From: Epiperipatus broadwayi
Taxonomy: Eukaryota; Onychophora; Udeonychophora; Euonychophora; Peripatidae
Reading direction: 5' to 3'
NCBI GenBank assembly: GCA_028023455.1
Contig: JAQFVV010000281.1
Location: 682,001-746,000 of the forward strand
Length of the DNA: 64,000 nt
Of this stretch, positions 36,493-49,129 are shown piece after piece. The notes beneath the pieces are model-generated. The model did no database searches, had not been told where the DNA came from, and saw only the letters and a program-made list of their open reading frames with translations. The position numbers and the translations under genes are program-made. How positions within the stretch are numbered: position 1 is the first letter of the stretch; each line of letters begins with the position of its first letter.

Positions 36493-39400
36493 ACCCTCAC
36501 TTTTGGAAATTTGTAATAATAATAAATTGGTCTAGCTCAGATAAATAATCATGTTCATCTAAAATGTATCTAACCAATAATAACTATATTCTTTAATATT
36601 ATCTATTATTAATTAGTTCAAATTAATAAATAATAATATGGTTCTGATTTCCTAAATTAAATAAATAAATATCTAATAAAAATCATGAGACTATGAAGTG
36701 AGTTTACAAGTGGCAAGATGAATACATTGAGCCGATATCCCACAGGATATCACCACAATGGCATAAGAATACTATCCTTTCTCCTATTACTTTAAACAAT
36801 AAATCTATAGTACTCCTATGTCTTTAATAAAAATTAATTAAGTAAATGACTCTTAATAAATTAATCTGAATATCTCTATCAAAATGATTTAGCTCAAATT
36901 ATCTCAGGTTCTTTTAAAATAATTCTAAATAATTATAACTTTTGTAATTAAGTATGATAACGGATTTAATATCATTCCCAACTACATCTGACTAATACTA
37001 CTAATAATAAAATAATAACATTAATCTTCAATTTATAATTTAATCTCATATTTTTTCTACTTGTAATATTAATCATGAACAATAAAGAATAATAATATAA
37101 TGAAATCTTTTATTATCCATATGGCATCTTAAATAAACATATATGGCATGATCTTATAATCTGAGAATATGTGGCAATCACTAATAATATAATTCTGCGT
37201 AAATATTCTGTGGTTATTCTATGACCATAATAATAATATACTATTGAAATTTCTTAAAGAAAAACCATATCAATAAAACATTATAACTCTTAAATAATAG
37301 CTTTATTTATGTTGTGCAAATATTATGTCTTAATTCTAATTATCTGTGATTATGTAATTGTGATGTGAAGAAATTGAGTTGACACCAAGTTTTATAAACA
37401 AAACTTAACAAATTTATTAATAAACTTCAACAATAAATTATATACAGTATTTACAGCATTAATGAACTTTGTTTTACTCCCATTTAGGTAATCTTACAAA
37501 AAAGAATAGATTGAATAAAATAAATATAGGATACAAAAACATTGCTTTATAAAATACCTATCGTCAAAACATTACCATAATATCTTTATGGCCTCTATTA
37601 AGTTTCTTTAAATCAGTACATTGTAAAAATATTATTTATATTATTAATTCAATATACATTTATCATTTGTTATTTAGTTCTTTTCAAAATACTTTTATTA
37701 TCTGACATAGTTATTCTTAACTTATTAATAATATGAATAATTTTAATGAATAACATAGCCATTAACCTAGACTGCTTATGAACCATTAATTTAATGTCAA
37801 ATAAAATGTAAGTGTTGATGTATTATTATTATAGAATAATATTTTTTACAAAAATTATGATCACTTATACTCTTCAAACGTGATTTAGTTATATCTCTTT
37901 TACTTGTAAAAAATATGCATTAAAATTAAACCTTTTAAAACTTAATAATTCAATAATATCTTCTAAAACACACCTTAATCATCATTTATTCAATTGTAAT
38001 AAATAATAATTAATTCCACATATGAAAAGTTTATGATTCTTTATTAACAAACTATAATCTTGTACTCTTTACACTTACTTATATCCATACTTTAAAACAA
38101 TATAACCCATCTTATCTTCCTCAATAGCACTTCAAACTTATTCATCATTTCATATTTTAAAATACCATCCTTTACGATGCAATCTAAGCAATATCGATAG
38201 TACATACACAAGTAGGTATATGGAATAAATTAGATTTTAATTCAATAGCACTTCTATTAAATAACCATCATGGTAACAGTGTCTCATAAATGAGGTATGA
38301 CTTCTTTATCTCTTCACCTCGACTAATAAACATAATGTCCAAGCTATTTATTCAGCTCTATGGAACATTAAAACTTTAACATACAGAAAATAACGCTACC
38401 ATGAACATATACAAGCTATGGGCTAAGTTATCTATCCTTGCATAATAACCACTATTGTCTACACTTATTCCCATATAAACAAATCCTACATAAAATATTA
38501 TCTTGATTCCATTTAACTTAATACCAAGCTTACATCGCTAAATCCATTCCTATATTTTTACAACAATAAATAAATTCTTGTCTAAAATAACCATCTAACC
38601 AATCAATAAGAAAATATTATTTTATCCCTTAGTAACTTTAAACCTAAAGACAAACAATCAGTATCAATATCCCAATTTATTATTTTGATCACTTAAAATA
38701 AACATTAAATTCAGTTATAATAGAATAATATACTTATATTTCCCTTATATTAAAATGTACTTATAATATTACTAAAAGTATGCATATTTTTTAACATGAA
38801 TAAATAAATTACAAGCTATGTGTATGCATTGTGTTTTACATATACGTTTCATACATCCACACTAACAATACAATAATAAAATGCATTATAAAATTATCAA
38901 TATTTTTACAATTATTACCATCAATAATACGTCTTCATTGTCAATTATTCCATTAATATTTCTGGATCATGAACTAAATAAACAATTTTTTTAAATATCA
39001 CTCATTCCACATCGTCTTACTTTAAAAATATTAAGTTGTTTTTTTTTTAAATTATTAAATATTTTTTATAATAATTAATAACTAGGTTAGTAAATGATTT
39101 AATGTTCTATGCTCCTACCCTATTTCTATTCTATAAGCATTATTATGAAAGTTACTAAAAAAAATAAAATTTAAAACCATATTTACAAAAAGAAACTTCA
39201 ACAAAGTTCATTATAGAAAATGTCCTTTTCCTTCTGTACAACATTTGTTAACAAAACATCTTCCTTTGACGCCAAAAAAACCATGCATACTCCAATGGTT
39301 CCACTTTCACGACCTGTACAACAATTCTTTTTAAAACAAAGAAAATAAAACAAAAGTAAGTCGACTTGTAAAATATTCCAATTGCAATACAAATAGTTCA

Positions 39401-41203
39401 GGGTTCTTTTTTATTTCCAACGGTAATTGTTAAATGCATTTTTAATACTCTAGTACGACGTACATCTTCCAAAATTTTACTGCTTTCATTTACATTTCCC
39501 ACCGATCAGTGTTCCTTGATACAACAATCAGCGTCTACGGTAATTATTATATAGTTTTATAAATAATTTTTCGAAAAATCTTTTATATGTCCAGCATACC
39601 ACACCTAACTTATTTTAAAGATCTTTCCAATATAATATAAAGTATTTTACTAGTAATCTTGATTTTTAATTTTTTTAAAAAAATTATATTTTTTAAATCA
39701 ATTTTCAATATTTCTTCATAAAGAAATATTTCAGCGTCTTAAAATAATCCTTTTTTTTTACATTAAAAGTTTTTTTTGAAAAAAAAACTGTTCTATTTTA
39801 CAATAGCTTTCAGAATAAAAGATTTCACTTTTTTTTTTTCCATCTTTGATGAACTTTTCTGAATCTCATCCATGAAGTTCTACTTATTAAATTAATTAGT
39901 AAGTTAACATAACCACTTAACATAGACAAAATTATGTGCCTAGTAGAAAAATAATAATTCAACATTTCCATCCATAAATTTAAATTCAATGATGACTTCT
40001 TCATGTTTAGGTTGATGTTAAAATTAGATGTAATAAATTAGCAGGCAAGGAATTACTTAACTTTGTAGCCACACATCTCTATATCACGTGATCTTATAAT
40101 AATGAATTACTATCCTTTTTTTTAGAATTTAAAATAATAAAATTGACTATTACTAGTATACGTAATTAACTAAAGTTGTAGTAATAATTACAATAATAGT
40201 AGGAATTATAATAATAGCAATCTGCAAAATTTGTGCAGCTCTTTTATACTCAAGCCTACTACACATCTGATTGGTCAAATTAAACAATGCTTACTTCTTA
40301 CTATCCTGTGCAAACAATGCTGGGTTAAAGTTAAAACAAATAATAATTTACTAAATATTTATTTTTTATCATATTATTCATATTTTATTTACACTTAGTA
40401 AATACTCTAAAATAATTTTAAAAAATCACATTATAATATTTATTACTATTTCTATCCTTCTTTTAAACAAAACATATTTAGTTTCAAAACAAAATAAAAA
40501 TCTGATTTTATTTATTACATTCATTTTAAAGATCCAATTTAATATTTATAACAGCTAATATTATTTTATCCTGGAATAAACAAATCTACTATTTTTAAAT
40601 TTTATATTAGAATTTTAAATAATGTTGCAACTTTACTAGAAAAACCCCACAAGCACATGTGTGAAAATGTACACATCATGTGATTTACAAAAATAAATGA
40701 GATGCTAATAATTTAAATGAAAATAAATTAAATAATTTAATTTATAAATTATTACATAAAAATAATATTATAGCAAAATTTAGAATAAATTCCAATATTA
40801 TAAAATCCAATATACACTTTTCTTCCCATATTATCACTTCTAATTAAATGATTTTTAAATAGAATTATTAAATATAATTATTATTATTAAATAGTCTATT
40901 TGTTTAACTTTAAATTACTACTTTTAAAATTTACTTTAATCATTTATTTATAAGACTAATTAAATCAGTATTTATTATGGTCAGCTTTCCCAACCATACA
41001 ATCTTATAATTATTTTTAGTTAACTGTTTTCTTTCAAAATACTAACACAATATTATACAGCAATTATTTTTACTTTGTTCTAACTAGGTTATTAAAAGAT
41101 CATCCACACATTACATACATCATTCCCTTACTTAGCTTTGAAATTTAAAATTTTCTAGTAAATTGATCTAAACAATTCATTCTTACCTAAACAAAATGGT
41201 ACA
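36490..41203 (+). repeat. Repeat family Y, copy 2 (4714 bp)
   Basis: It starts TGTACCCTCAC and ends ATGGTACA, with TA tracts on both sides. The first 500-700 bp match 1244 onward (landmarks ACCACAATGGCATAAGAATA, about 36760, and CTATGTCTTTAA, about 36818). The rest is A+T-rich, without a protein-like ORF. It is close in size to family X and shares its end design, so the two may be related families. Confidence 0.6.
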
Positions 41204-41217
41204 ATATATATATATAT
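41204..41217. repeat. (TA)n tract between family Y copy 2 and family X copy C
   Basis: The junction reads ...GGTACA, then 14 bases of AT repeat, then TGTAACC.... No other sequence lies between the two units. Confidence 0.9.
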
Positions 41218-44200
41218 TGTAACCCCTCATCAGTGATCCCCATCACTAACACATACCCACGGATGCCAATTCTATGCATCATAGAATAAACTATTGATCT
41301 AACATTACTTTAAAATTATTTATGAGGTTCTTAAATGAAGTTTTACCTTAGTTTAGCTCAGTTGAGGGATACAGAGGTCTACAAGGTGTAAAATGTACAT
41401 TAGATTTGGGAGGAAATATTACAATTAATAGGAAATAAAACATCTATTAAATTCTAAAATAAATAAGAATTAAATTGGTAAAATTCTAGCATCTAAAATT
41501 AACAAGTTATAATCTATACTTCACATCCTCCCATCATCCACATGCATTAAACAACATCTACCATATTAGAAAAATGAATTAATAAATAAAATGTACTGTT
41601 TAATAACTATACTGTGTAATAAGTTGGAACTGAATATAAAATAAACCTAACATTACTGGATTTTTAATTATACAATAATCTAAACTAGTTATCTGAATGA
41701 ATATTTAATCTAAATTAATAATTGAATATCTCAGGGAATTAATTTATTGCATAGCTTAACTTTAAATCTACACTTCTCAACAACTATTATTTACTATTAT
41801 AAAAGTAATGATGTAAATTAAGCAATACCCCAACTAAATAAGGACAGTTAGATAATGAAAGAAATAGGGTACATGTTGATTTCAATTTATAATCTAAACA
41901 ACAACTGAATGATAAAACTTAGAAAATCAGTAAATAATTAACATTTTACACAGTGTTTGGATCAAGGAAATAAATATCATCATATCTGAATATGTTCATC
42001 ATTGAATTAAATAAAATACAATCATATCACATTAGATAAAGTAAATGTGTGAGAATGTGTGGAAATATGAAATATGAATGTATGTTAAAGAAGAATTCTG
42101 AATACAATTTTGAATAATAAAACATTTATTAAAAATAGTTAAGCAAACATTTAATTTTATTATAATTGATACAGGTACAAGTTCTGGATGCAATTAGTAC
42201 CAATGGTTGAAAAATTTACATAAGAACAGATAACACAATATAATTTTCTAATTTCTAATCTGACACACTTTATCTATCAAAGCATCCTGATAGACTTATG
42301 GAACACATTTTATTTTAAACACTAAATAATAAACCAAAATAAAATCTTTACATTTTATTGCAAAATGGTTTTAAGTTATGAGTTACTTCTGATAAACATA
42401 TGGAACTGAGGTAATATAACCCTAAACTTCAAACAATAAACTACAAAATTTGCTTTATATTCAACATCTTATTTTTAGCACTCTCAAATTATCAATTAGT
42501 TAATAAGTCTATGATAAATAACACATGGTTAAGTATTTATATTCAATTATAACTTAAAACTAAAATTTTTGGCATTTTACTTTAAATGCATATTAACTAA
42601 TAATAAAAGGGTTTGAACTTAAGAGTAAGTATAAAATAAGAATAATATCAAACTATAATTTGCAAAATGGAAATAAATAACTCCATTAATTAAATATATT
42701 CTATCTTTTCAAAAATGAAGTAATGAATTCTACTAATTAAAATGTTTTATTTTGCCAAAATAAAAATAAATAATTCTATGAATTAACTATGTTTTGTCCT
42801 CTTTTGCTTGCTCACTCAAATAATGATTGAATATTATGAAATACAAAATGATTTGAACTGATAATTAAAGTTATGCATAAATGATGGATTTTTCCATATC
42901 TTTTAAATTAATACTTTATGCATGGGTCTGTATTATGCTGTTTGTCATAAAATAAATAATATTAATCAATCCAATCGGTTTACATTGAACTTGTGATAAA
43001 ATCATAATATGGACAATCAAGCTTTAATCACTAACTTTACTACAACTATTTTGTGAGAAAATCAACTCTGCTTTTATTCTTCTTTTTTATCAATAAATTA
43101 TCTGGCACTTGGCTATAAGTATAAAATGAAAACATTTCTTATGGCACATGGGGATAAAATATGTTCACAATTCGAATCATATAAATAACAATACAATAAC
43201 TCCCAAGTCTAACTTCTGAGACTAAATATAACTGGTGGGAACAAACGTCATCACCAAACTAATCAGGAAGATAAAATACTGGGCTTCACATACTCTAATT
43301 CATAATATCAAATATCAAAACTGGATGATTCAATCTACCCCTATCAAATGCTTCAATAAACAAAATGGAGAGTTTACTCTATTTCATACAATATAATATG
43401 CAATCTACCCATGTCAAATATTCAAATAACAAAAGGGGAGAGATTACTCAATCCCATAAAATACTATAAAACATCACTAACTTCACTGTACATAGCCACT
43501 GGATACTTTTCTATTCAAGCATAATTAAGAACAATAAATTCATACTTAAGTCAATGTCTAATTTTTCCAAATCCATTAACCCATTCTCATTCTCTGAAAC
43601 CGATAGACTTTATATCATTTTTTACTTGCAATTTACATATTATTATAGTTGAATTTACTAATAGACACACATATACAAGCATAACAATATACAGACAATT
43701 CAAATCCCAGTAGGCAAAGAACTACTATAAAAATACCAATTACTAACTATAAAAGCAATAATGAATGAATATTTCATATCTGATAAATATAATATTTATA
43801 ACTTGGAAACATACTAATGACAGTTGAAAAGCAAGGCAAAATAATTTCTATTGGCAAGGTAAGACAAAATAATCTTTTTATAGTGAATTTGCATTAGCCC
43901 AAATTTAAAGTATAAGTTTGGGTTTAGATAAATAATAAATGTTTATATTCTAGGTTAAATAATTATTGAAAACAATTATTTTTTAATCTATTGAAAAATG
44001 CAAAGATATACTCTAAAATTTATATAACGAGTTTCTTTTTTTTAAAAAAAAACTGTCAACCCTTTCAACATTAAATGGATGTCTCCCTTTATTTCCATGC
44101 ATGTATTTTATAATATGAACACACGATAAAACTTATATTAAACTAATAAAAAATACCTTGTATAACATCTTCCCATATTATACACTTAATGAGACATTCT

Positions 44201-44621
44201 TGGAGAACAATAATAAACATAATAATAAAAATAATAAAACAACCTGTAAACTATCTATCTGCTAAATACCAAATAATAATAATAACTACAGTTCTTTTTT
44301 CTTTCTTCTTTTCTTCGTTGATAAATGAAAAGTTTATTACAGTTTATAAATGACATCTCTTGGTCATATCTAAATAATAATAATAATTAGAACAAAGATA
44401 AATACTGATGAACACATAACAAATTTTTGCAGGAAAACGAATAACATTATTTTGGGATCCAGAATAGCCTATTCAATGTTCTTAGCAAAGCTAATAAATC
44501 ACTGTTGACATTATATAAGAGAGTTTTTATTAAGCAATATACATTTTATCACAATGCAAATAAAGTAATAATTCATTATTTTATTTGTGAGATATATTAA
44601 GCATTTATTTCATGTTTTTCC

Positions 44622-44743
44622 AGAGCCATTCATAAATGCATATAATTATTTAACTGACAATATTTACCCAAATTTCCATGAGTTGGTTGGCAATATTCCA
44701 TATAAAGAAATTTCACCACAAATGAGGAGAACAATTAATAAAG
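44622..44743 (+). other. Exon-like open stretch, function unknown
   Basis: A pyrimidine-rich run ending TTTTTCCAG precedes an open frame of about 40 codons reading PFINAYNYLTDNIYPNF and then HELVGNIPYKEISPQMRRTI, followed by AATAAA|GTAAAGT, a plausible donor. Its residue composition looks more protein-like than the surrounding chance frames, with P, G, H and charged residues. It lies inside family X copy C, in the part with no obvious match in copy B, so it could be a captured host exon fragment. I do not recognise the family, and chance remains a real alternative. Confidence 0.25.
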
Positions 44744-45409
44744 TAAAGTCATATTCAGTTTTACTATTTTTATAAATTAATTTCTCATAATAATTGGGGA
44801 TGAATAATTAGACAATCAGTTAAATTATATGTTTAGTCTTATTTTTCTAATAGTCAAAAAATATAAATAGTCAGGCAAATGTTCCAATAAAAATGACAAT
44901 AAAAATAAATGATTCATATGCATCCTTCTCAATCTTCTTTTTTGATAATTAGCACAAATTTATTATTTAGAGTTCTTGATATGTTTAATAACAGTTTGAA
45001 CATTTTTCCAACATAATAAAAGTATACAGTTACTCCATTAATATTATAATTAAAATTTAGGGAAAATCTTAAAAAAATAAACAAATATTCTTCTTTCTTC
45101 TTTACAATTAGGTTTAAAGTTTAAATAAAGCAAATTTAAAATACTATTACACATTTCCATTCTTTTCTTAGTACTGGCAATTAAATTTAAATAGTATATA
45201 GTATAGACACATATATGCATTCTAAATAATGGTTCAAGAACTTAAATAGTTAATTAAGAATAAGAATTGATATACCTCATATGGTTGTTTACTCTGTCAT
45301 ATTTGGAAATCAATAATACTGTTTTATACTTTCAAACTTGGTCTTGGAAGAATTTAGCTTATAACAAACAAAATTGTACTATTAAACTTTGTTAATAAAG
45401 TGAATTTAA

Positions 45410-46154
45410 CCCTTTTCCCGCCTCTTACGAGGCTCCTCGTCGACATCTGACGTCACTCTAACTCTGCCTGTTCTTATGCTAAAATATTCGTTTGACAGGT
45501 ATTGAATAGGTTTTTAAAAGTTCTGTAAGATGGTGCCCTCTTCCGAATTATTTTACAAGTAAAAAATAAAAAAAACGCATTTAAACCTAAACAAAGAAAG
45601 AACATTAGTTGTGATTGGTTCTTAGCATGCTCTCAGCCGAAAAAGACATTCTGATTGGCTGGAAAGAACAAAGAAATCGCCTGATCAAAGAAAATAAAGA
45701 AAAATGCTGAGATTTTCATTTCGAATATGATTTAAAGTATTATAAAAGAATATTTTGAGAAATTACAAATTATTTTCAGAGAGAATACTAAAAAAACAAA
45801 ATTATTTTCGAAAAATATTGAAGATTTTAGTAAAAATATTTAAGATTTAGTAAAAAGAAATATTTACTTTTCTATAACATAAAAGTCAACCTTTTTGTTT
45901 ATATTATAGCTTTTATGTTGCCGAAATTGAATATTTTAGAATAAATAAATAGCAATTTATTTTTGAAAGAACTTTCGTTTTCTTCATAACCTGAAAAATT
46001 AGTAATATACTTTTTATAAACGTATCTGAGTTGAATTTAATATTATAGGCGAATATGTTTTAACAATAGGCTTTGTCTTCAGTTTGTGAGTTGGCCAATT
46101 AAAAGATTTGATTTTTACCTCATACAACCAATAATATAATTAGCGGTTTAAGGG
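45410..46154. mobile_element. piggyBac-like MITE (745 bp)
   Basis: The element is flanked on both sides by TTAA (45406-45409 and 46155-46158), the obligate target duplication of piggyBac transposons. Its ends are inverted: CCCTTTTCCCGC on the left and, in reverse complement, CCCTTAAACCGC on the right. A CCTC/GAGG subterminal palindrome follows the left end. No transposase frame is present, so it would depend on an autonomous relative. It also carries TGACGTCA at 45448-45455 and CCAAT-type motifs at 45614, 45654 and near the right end. It is nested in family X copy C. Confidence 0.82.
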
Positions 46155-47137
46155 TTAAAGATGAATCAGTATTAGAAAATTTGTCAGCAGTCTCCTATAG
46201 AATTGTAATCAACCCTTTTATAGATTTTAAAACATTACCTCAGCATTTATTCTTCCAATATTCCAAGGTTATTTGAAAGTTCAAAGGTCACCAGACAGAG
46301 AACTACTCCTCCCATTGCACTGAAGTTTTAATTTATGCAAGAAACTTTTTTGTCTTGAAAAAGAAAGAAAGCAAAAAAATCATTTTGTCTGGCAAATATA
46401 TAAAAAAATATTAAACATTAAATTGAACTAAGAATTAAATATTCTGTATTTTTAAAGTAACAGAATAAAATTAATGACAATTGTTTTAACAAAAAAATAT
46501 TTTACAGGATAATTGTTGTTTAATAATTCACCATTCCAGTAATCCATGAATTTATTTAAAATATAATTAAGCTGGTTGTTTAACACTTTTAGTTATGAAA
46601 TTAAATATTTGGATATGAGATATGATATTTAATGGTTTACTAAAGCATATGAATGAAAAATGAAGTTGAACAATGATACAGACATACATGAATATTTACA
46701 AATAATGTGCTATAGACACTAAACTAATATGACTAAAATGACAATTCTAATGATGATGAGTTAAACATATTTCACTGTTTCTACTACAGATTAAAATATT
46801 AAAAGCAAATGAACTAGAGAATCATCTAAACAAATCTGAATACTGTTCTGCAAACTAATAAAACAAATTAGAATTAACTCAAACTAGACTGACTACTTTT
46901 GTGACAAGCCACCTTTTATCCTATCATCAACTATACACTAAAGTAAGATATTAAACATCTAATAATTTTTCAAATTATATCTACAAGTACTTCTAAGCAT
47001 AGTTTTAAGTCATTAACAAAAAAATTTAAAAATTTCATGTTATTTTTTTTTTTTAAATAAGATGGTATCAGATGTTACTGATATAATATTACACAATCAC
47101 AATTAATTCTTCTGGTGCCAAACCAGAATGTCACAAT

Positions 47138-47154
47138 AATATATATATATATAT
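47138..47154. repeat. (TA)n tract
   Basis: AT repeat after family X copy C, immediately followed by the RT fossil. Confidence 0.85.
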
Positions 47155-47167
47155 AGATTGAAATAGT

Positions 47168-47242
47168 AACTTTCCAAGGCCTTATTGTTTCATCATCAAA
47201 CCTAATGGCACAGTCATCTGTGCTAAGTTTGAACCTATTTAA
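47168..47242 (+). pseudogene. Reverse-transcriptase fossil (LTR-element type)
   Basis: A 24-codon open stretch reading ...CFIIKPNGTVICAKFEP, then TAA. IIKPNGTV followed by IC and FEP is the KPNG...R(L/I)C.DY block found near the start of Ty3/gypsy reverse transcriptases; the same block is ITKPNGQIRLCGDYR in the gypsy element of this window. Nothing else of the polymerase was found on either side, so this is a short remnant inserted or left beside a TA tract. Confidence 0.55.
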
Positions 47243-49050
47243 TGTTAATAAATTTAAAAGTAGCTCATGTCTGTCTAAACAGTATTATATATTTATGTGT
47301 GAACAAATGCTATAATTAGATAGGATTAGTAAAATTATAGCGTAACAAATTCACTTAATATTTCTAAAAATGTTTATTCTATTATTGAAGTTAAAGTAAA
47401 TTATTAATTTTGTTGTTAATATTGTAAATTTGTATGTGGATATATAATCTGTGCTATATAGAAGGAAGGCATGATTTTAAAATATGTAAAAGATGTTATC
47501 TAAAATAATATTAAATGTTTTTTTTAAAAATCTGTTAAAAGATTTCCTTTTTTTAAATATATTTCAGGGAAAAAGTTTTTTAAAAATATATTTAAAAGTT
47601 ATATCAAAATATGTTTAAAAGTTATTTAAAAAAATATCTTAAAAAGGTTTTCGTTTAAAAAAATGTTAAAAGGTTGTTTTTAATAAAAGAGTTTCTTATT
47701 TTATGTAAGATTAAAAATAAAAGCTGGTCAAGTAATTAAAAAGATTTTTGGTTGTAAACAAGTGTCATTAATGACCACACTTGGAATCGGTAAAAGTAAA
47801 ATTAGTTCAAAATTTTGCTAATTAAAATCTCCTTAGATAAGATAAAGTTATTTTTAAAAATCTAAATTGGAAACTGTTTGCAATAGAAAATCTTAACTAT
47901 AATAGCTTACAGAATGGTTCTAACATTCCATAAGTTATCTAAGATTTCAAAATCTGGATTATAAATTTGATGATATTTAATTAAATTCTTGAGTTAATGA
48001 GTTTTGAGGTGATAGATTCTGATAATGTAAGTGCTTGAGAAAACCTATAAATATTCTGTATTTAAACAAGAAGGACAAACAGCCATATTTTTAGAGAGAA
48101 TTGCAGCCAGTCTCCATGTTTGCTTAATGTTTAATATGTCTGGCTAAATGCGGGCATTTCTTTGCTATTACTCTGCAAGGAGAATGGGGGTTTCTCTCAT
48201 CACAATGCCTGAACAACTATCATGCTGCTAGAAGACACAGGCCTAACAGACCAGGAAATATGATGCCACCAGAAAACTCACCAAACCTACAGCCAAGAAC
48301 TTGCAGTCCAGATAAATAATACTGGTAGTGTTTTATTTTCAAACTGCAGAGATCTGTGTAAATTTCTATATAAGTTAGCTAACTCTCTTTACAATAATTA
48401 TAAAACTAAGTGTAACCAAAATTTAAATCCATTTAACATTTAAAAAATTATGTATCAAAATTAATGGTGTTAAAGTTAAAATGATCTGACTATTTATATT
48501 TTCCTTTCACTTAAAAGTAAATTATTAGTGTCTAATTTAATGTTATATCACTGTGGTTGTCTAAATTTTTTGCTTATTATATTTCATATGCCATTATTCA
48601 AAACAATGAGCACCTAATTTCATGTTTTTAAGAAGATATTATTTAAAAATCTTCATGTAATTTTTTTATAGCATCAACTTTCTGTGTGCTGTTTCAAAAT
48701 CCTATTTTATATAACAATAATGACTCCCTTGTGCTCATTATTATATTTTTTTGATGATTTAACATGTGAGATGTGGCTCTTTTTAATCAACCATTTAAAG
48801 TCTTAAACTTTATAGCTTCATTAAAAATTAAATTTAGCCTCGATAATAGTTATAAGTATATTTGTCATTTAAGTTTTTATGTCCATAGAAATATACTTTC
48901 CCTCCTTAAAGTATTTATTATCTATCGAAGTAAAGATTTATTAATATCCCCAGTAGTAGTGTAAACATTTATTATCAGACTACACAAGAGTTGGTCCCAA
49001 TTTGATAAAACTAATATGCTATTGTCTTGTATTTCATAGTATAAAATATA
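47243..49050. other. Non-coding stretch
   Basis: A+T-rich, with a run of TTAAAAG-type repeats at 47560-47690. A GC-richer island at 48060-48320 was read in all frames without a protein match. Confidence 0.4.
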
Positions 49051-49129
49051 CTATTCTTTGCTTGGCAGATGTGATCTATTATTTTATTGTTTATTCTTGT
49101 TTTTCTGCCATACATATGATACGTATATT

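Larger units (their letters stand above)
41218..47135 (+). repeat. Repeat family X, copy C (5918 bp with insertions)
   Basis: It runs TGTAACCCCTCATC...AATGTCACA with TA tracts on both sides, and is the best preserved copy at its ends. Removing the piggyBac-like MITE (45410-46154 plus one TTAA) leaves 5169 bp, about 645 bp longer than copies A and B, so another insertion or a deletion in the others is implied, perhaps around the exon-like stretch at 44.6 kb. Apart from these it shows no coding potential. Confidence 0.75.
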
